From: Clostridia bacterium
Lineage (GTDB): Bacteria > Bacillota > Clostridia > Christensenellales > CAG-138
Direction: 5' to 3'
Length of the DNA stretch: 33,649 bases
Assembly: GCA_030533005.1 (NCBI GenBank)
Contig: JAUNJX010000025.1
Coordinates: forward strand, 1-33,649
The position numbers were made by a program, and so were the translations under genes. Position 1 is the stretch's first letter, and every line of letters begins with the position of its first letter. Shown one piece after another: positions 31,845-33,649 of this stretch. A model generated the notes under the pieces. The model had not been told where the DNA came from and ran no database searches. It saw only the letters and a list, made by a program, of their open reading frames with translations.

Positions 31845-33436
31845 GGGGGCGCGTGAAACCGCCGGCTCCGGCCATCTGCTTTGCCTGTGGCTTGGCGACG
31901 GGTCTGTGCCTGCTGTTTGCGGCGTTCGGCTTCGCCGTGTTCGTGCTGTCGGCGCCCGCGCTTGCGTTTAGATTGCGTGAGGATGATGCGAAACGCGCGC
32001 TCGGGCTGTGCGCCGCCTTCTGCTTTGGGCTTTGCGCGGGGGGATACTGTGTGGCCTTTCGCATACGGCCGGACGTAGCGCCCAACATGGTATTTGGGGT
32101 GGATTTGGCCACGTTTGCAGGGGCTTGTCTCCTGCATGGCACCGTGCTTACAGCGGGGCTGTGGTGCGGCGCGCGGCTGCCCTGCCGCCGCACTTGGCGC
32201 TGGGCGGTGCTGTCGATATGCTGGGCTTTGTCCGAATGGGCTTGCGGCATAGGGGCGCTTGCGTGGCCTACGCTGCGGCTGGGTCTTGCCCTGTGGCGGT
32301 ATCCTGTTTTTTTGCAAACCGTGCGCACCTTTGGATCGTTGTTCGCGGGCGCGCTGGTGATGGCTGTTAACGTTCTTTTGGCGCAGGCGCTTTGCCGCAT
32401 GCGGGAGAAGGAACGGTGGGCGAAGCCGCTCATTGCGGCGATCGCGCTCTTTGCACTCAATGCCGTGTACGGCATCGTTTCTCTTGCGACGCCTTCGTCA
32501 GGCGAGCTCATAAGCGTCGCCGCCGTGCAGCCGGGGCAGCCCGGAGAGGGGCAGGATTTGGAGGCCGTATACGACGCTTCGCTCAAGCTTGCGCAGGAGG
32601 CGGCGAAAAACCGTCCCGCGCTGCTCCTTACGCCGGAAAACAGCACGCCGACGCTCTTTTATTATGACGCGGACAGGCAGGCGCAATGGGGTGAGGTCGC
32701 GCAAAAAAGCGGCGGCGATCTGCTGCTGGGCGGCGTTTATGCGGCATGGTGGGACGGAGCGGACGGAATGACCGTATCCCCTATGGAGGTCGAAGCGTCA
32801 CAGCTTGACGAACAGCTTGCAAACGGCGAAAGGCGATACAGCGTATACACCCGTTCGGCGGCATACCTGTTCGGCGCGGACGGCGCGCTTCGCCAAACCT
32901 ATCAAAAGCAGCGCGAGGTGCCCTTGTTTGAAAACGGGCAGGGCAGGCAGCCGTTCCAATGGAAGCCCGTTGTGCGCCCCGGCCTGTTGTCCGGCGGCAA
33001 GGTCAAGATCGGCGTGCTGATCTGCTACGAAAGCCTGTTTTCCTCCATGGCGCGCCGTGCGGTCAACGAGGGCGCAGAGATCTTGGCGGTGACGACCAAC
33101 GACGCGCGCTTCGACGCGGACGCGGCAAAGGGGCTGCACCTCGCCCACGGGATATGCCGCGCGCTGGAAACGGGTCGCCCGCTCATACAGGCGGGAAGAA
33201 ACGGCTACACCGCCGTGATCGACGACAAGGGTCGGATCACAGCGTCGCTCCCGCCGGAGGATGTGGGGGTGCTGCACGCGCAAGCGCGGCTGACTGCGGC
33301 GCGCACGCCATATCTATTGTGGGGGGACGGCTGGCTTGCCCTGTGTGCGGCGGCGTGCGCAGGGATGGTAGCGGACGGGCTTTTACAAAAAAAGAAGGAA
33401 AATGCAGGGCGTGAAGCGAAAGGAGAAAAGGAATGA
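31841..33436 (+). CDS. lnt: Apolipoprotein N-acyltransferase (Lnt-like)
   Basis: A 531-aa membrane enzyme predicted to N-acylate the diacylglyceryl-Cys of lipoproteins. About eight hydrophobic segments fill residues 1-215. A nitrilase-fold domain (about 225-500) follows with the triad Glu266 in LLLTPENS, Lys356 in YQKQREVP and Cys395 in GVLICYES; E. coli Lnt uses Glu267, Lys335 and Cys387. The TTNDARFD and RALETGRPLIQAGRNGYTAVID blocks match Lnt closely, with Arg where NDAWF is usual. Lnt is typical of diderms and actinobacteria and uncommon in monoderm Firmicutes. ATG 31841 overlaps the Lgt-like stop; GTG 31853 with a GGGGG upstream is an alternative. The next gene encodes a lipoprotein. Confidence 0.88.
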   Translation: MRGRVKPPAPAICFACGLATGLCLLFAAFGFAVFVLSAPALAFRLREDDAKRALGLCAAFCFGLCAGGYCVAFRIRPDVAPNMVFGVDLATFAGACLLHGTVLTAGLWCGARLPCRRTWRWAVLSICWALSEWACGIGALAWPTLRLGLALWRYPVFLQTVRTFGSLFAGALVMAVNVLLAQALCRMREKERWAKPLIAAIALFALNAVYGIVSLATPSSGELISVAAVQPGQPGEGQDLEAVYDASLKLAQEAAKNRPALLLTPENSTPTLFYYDADRQAQWGEVAQKSGGDLLLGGVYAAWWDGADGMTVSPMEVEASQLDEQLANGERRYSVYTRSAAYLFGADGALRQTYQKQREVPLFENGQGRQPFQWKPVVRPGLLSGGKVKIGVLICYESLFSSMARRAVNEGAEILAVTTNDARFDADAAKGLHLAHGICRALETGRPLIQAGRNGYTAVIDDKGRITASLPPEDVGVLHAQARLTAARTPYLLWGDGWLALCAAACAGMVADGLLQKKKENAGREAKGEKE

Positions 33437-33649
33437 AACATGCAAAGGGGAAAAATGTTCCGTGGCTGCGGGTGCTCTTGAGCGCTGCGCTCGCGCTTTG
33501 CGCGCTATGCCTTGCAGCGCCGCTAATGGGTTGCAAGGATTATGATGACAGTGCAACATTGGAAAAGCTTAAAGAAGTGAAACAGAACAAAGACGAAGCG
33601 ACACGGAAGCAAGACTCGACGTTGCAGAAAGACCCTGCGCAGCAAGACC
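33433..33649 (+). CDS. Putative lipoprotein, 3' truncated by the window
   Basis: The first 72 codons are visible and open to the window end. A basic N-terminus and hydrophobic core end in a lipobox LMGC (Cys34), followed by a charged, Lys/Glu/Gln/Asp-rich region with no predicted structure visible. ATG 33433 overlaps the lnt stop codon (ATGA) and has AGGAGAAAAGGA upstream, so it is translationally coupled. As the third gene after an Lgt-like and an Lnt-like enzyme it could be their dedicated substrate (inference). No family recognised. Confidence 0.8.
   Translation, partial: MKHAKGKNVPWLRVLLSAALALCALCLAAPLMGCKDYDDSATLEKLKEVKQNKDEATRKQDSTLQKDPAQQD

Overview
This window looks like chromosome of a Gram-positive anaerobe of the class Clostridia. 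It is fairly GC-rich and codon use is strongly biased to G/C in third position. The phylum call rests on a T-box leader before leuS, a secA-prfB pair, a class III glutamine synthetase, a DUF4358 lipoprotein and an MBOAT/DHHW/SGNH surface-acylation cluster. I cannot name a genus. No prophage, complete insertion sequence or CRISPR array is visible.

Layout. Positions 30-5467 (minus) hold a housekeeping run secA-prfB-glpK; prfB carries the +1 programmed frameshift that autoregulates release factor 2. A YdcF-like membrane protein (5634-6401) reads the other way. Positions 6686-10344 (plus) are a nitrogen-assimilation pair, glutamine synthetase III and glutamate dehydrogenase, each with its own strong promoter and terminator. 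Positions 10491-15540 encode a response regulator, a short-sensor histidine kinase and a two-gene FtsX-type ABC transporter. An 11-bp tandem direct repeat lies between the two pairs and is a likely binding site for the regulator. tadA follows. Positions 16506-20813 (minus) form a T-box-controlled unit, leuS plus a D-aminoacylase-like amidohydrolase. lemA and a TPM-domain gene follow at 20844-22319 (minus).

Positions 22421-28591 form a surface O-acylation island. Rightward it has an SGNH lipoprotein, a DUF4358 lipoprotein and an SGNH-SH3b protein. Converging on them leftward is MBOAT-DHHW-SGNH. The likely scheme is that the MBOAT protein moves acyl groups across the membrane, and the DHHW and SGNH proteins transfer them to, or remove them from, a wall polymer.

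Positions 28663-29699 are largely non-coding: tRNA-Ser(CGA), a very strong hairpin fused to its CCA end, a split copy of a tRNA 3' end, a more AT-rich patch, and a densely paired block ending in an intrinsic terminator that looks like a structured non-coding RNA. The window ends with an orphan regulator carrying two different HTH domains (29700-30908). After it comes an apparent operon of an Lgt-like protein lacking several canonical Lgt residues, an Lnt-like N-acyltransferase with an intact Glu-Lys-Cys triad, and a lipoprotein cut by the window edge.

The points I find most worth following are the structured RNA candidate, the Lgt-like/Lnt/lipoprotein operon, the split tRNA-end element, the two-copy intergenic repeat (about 6398-6575 and 15554-15740), and the palindrome over the -10 box of the glutamine synthetase promoter.
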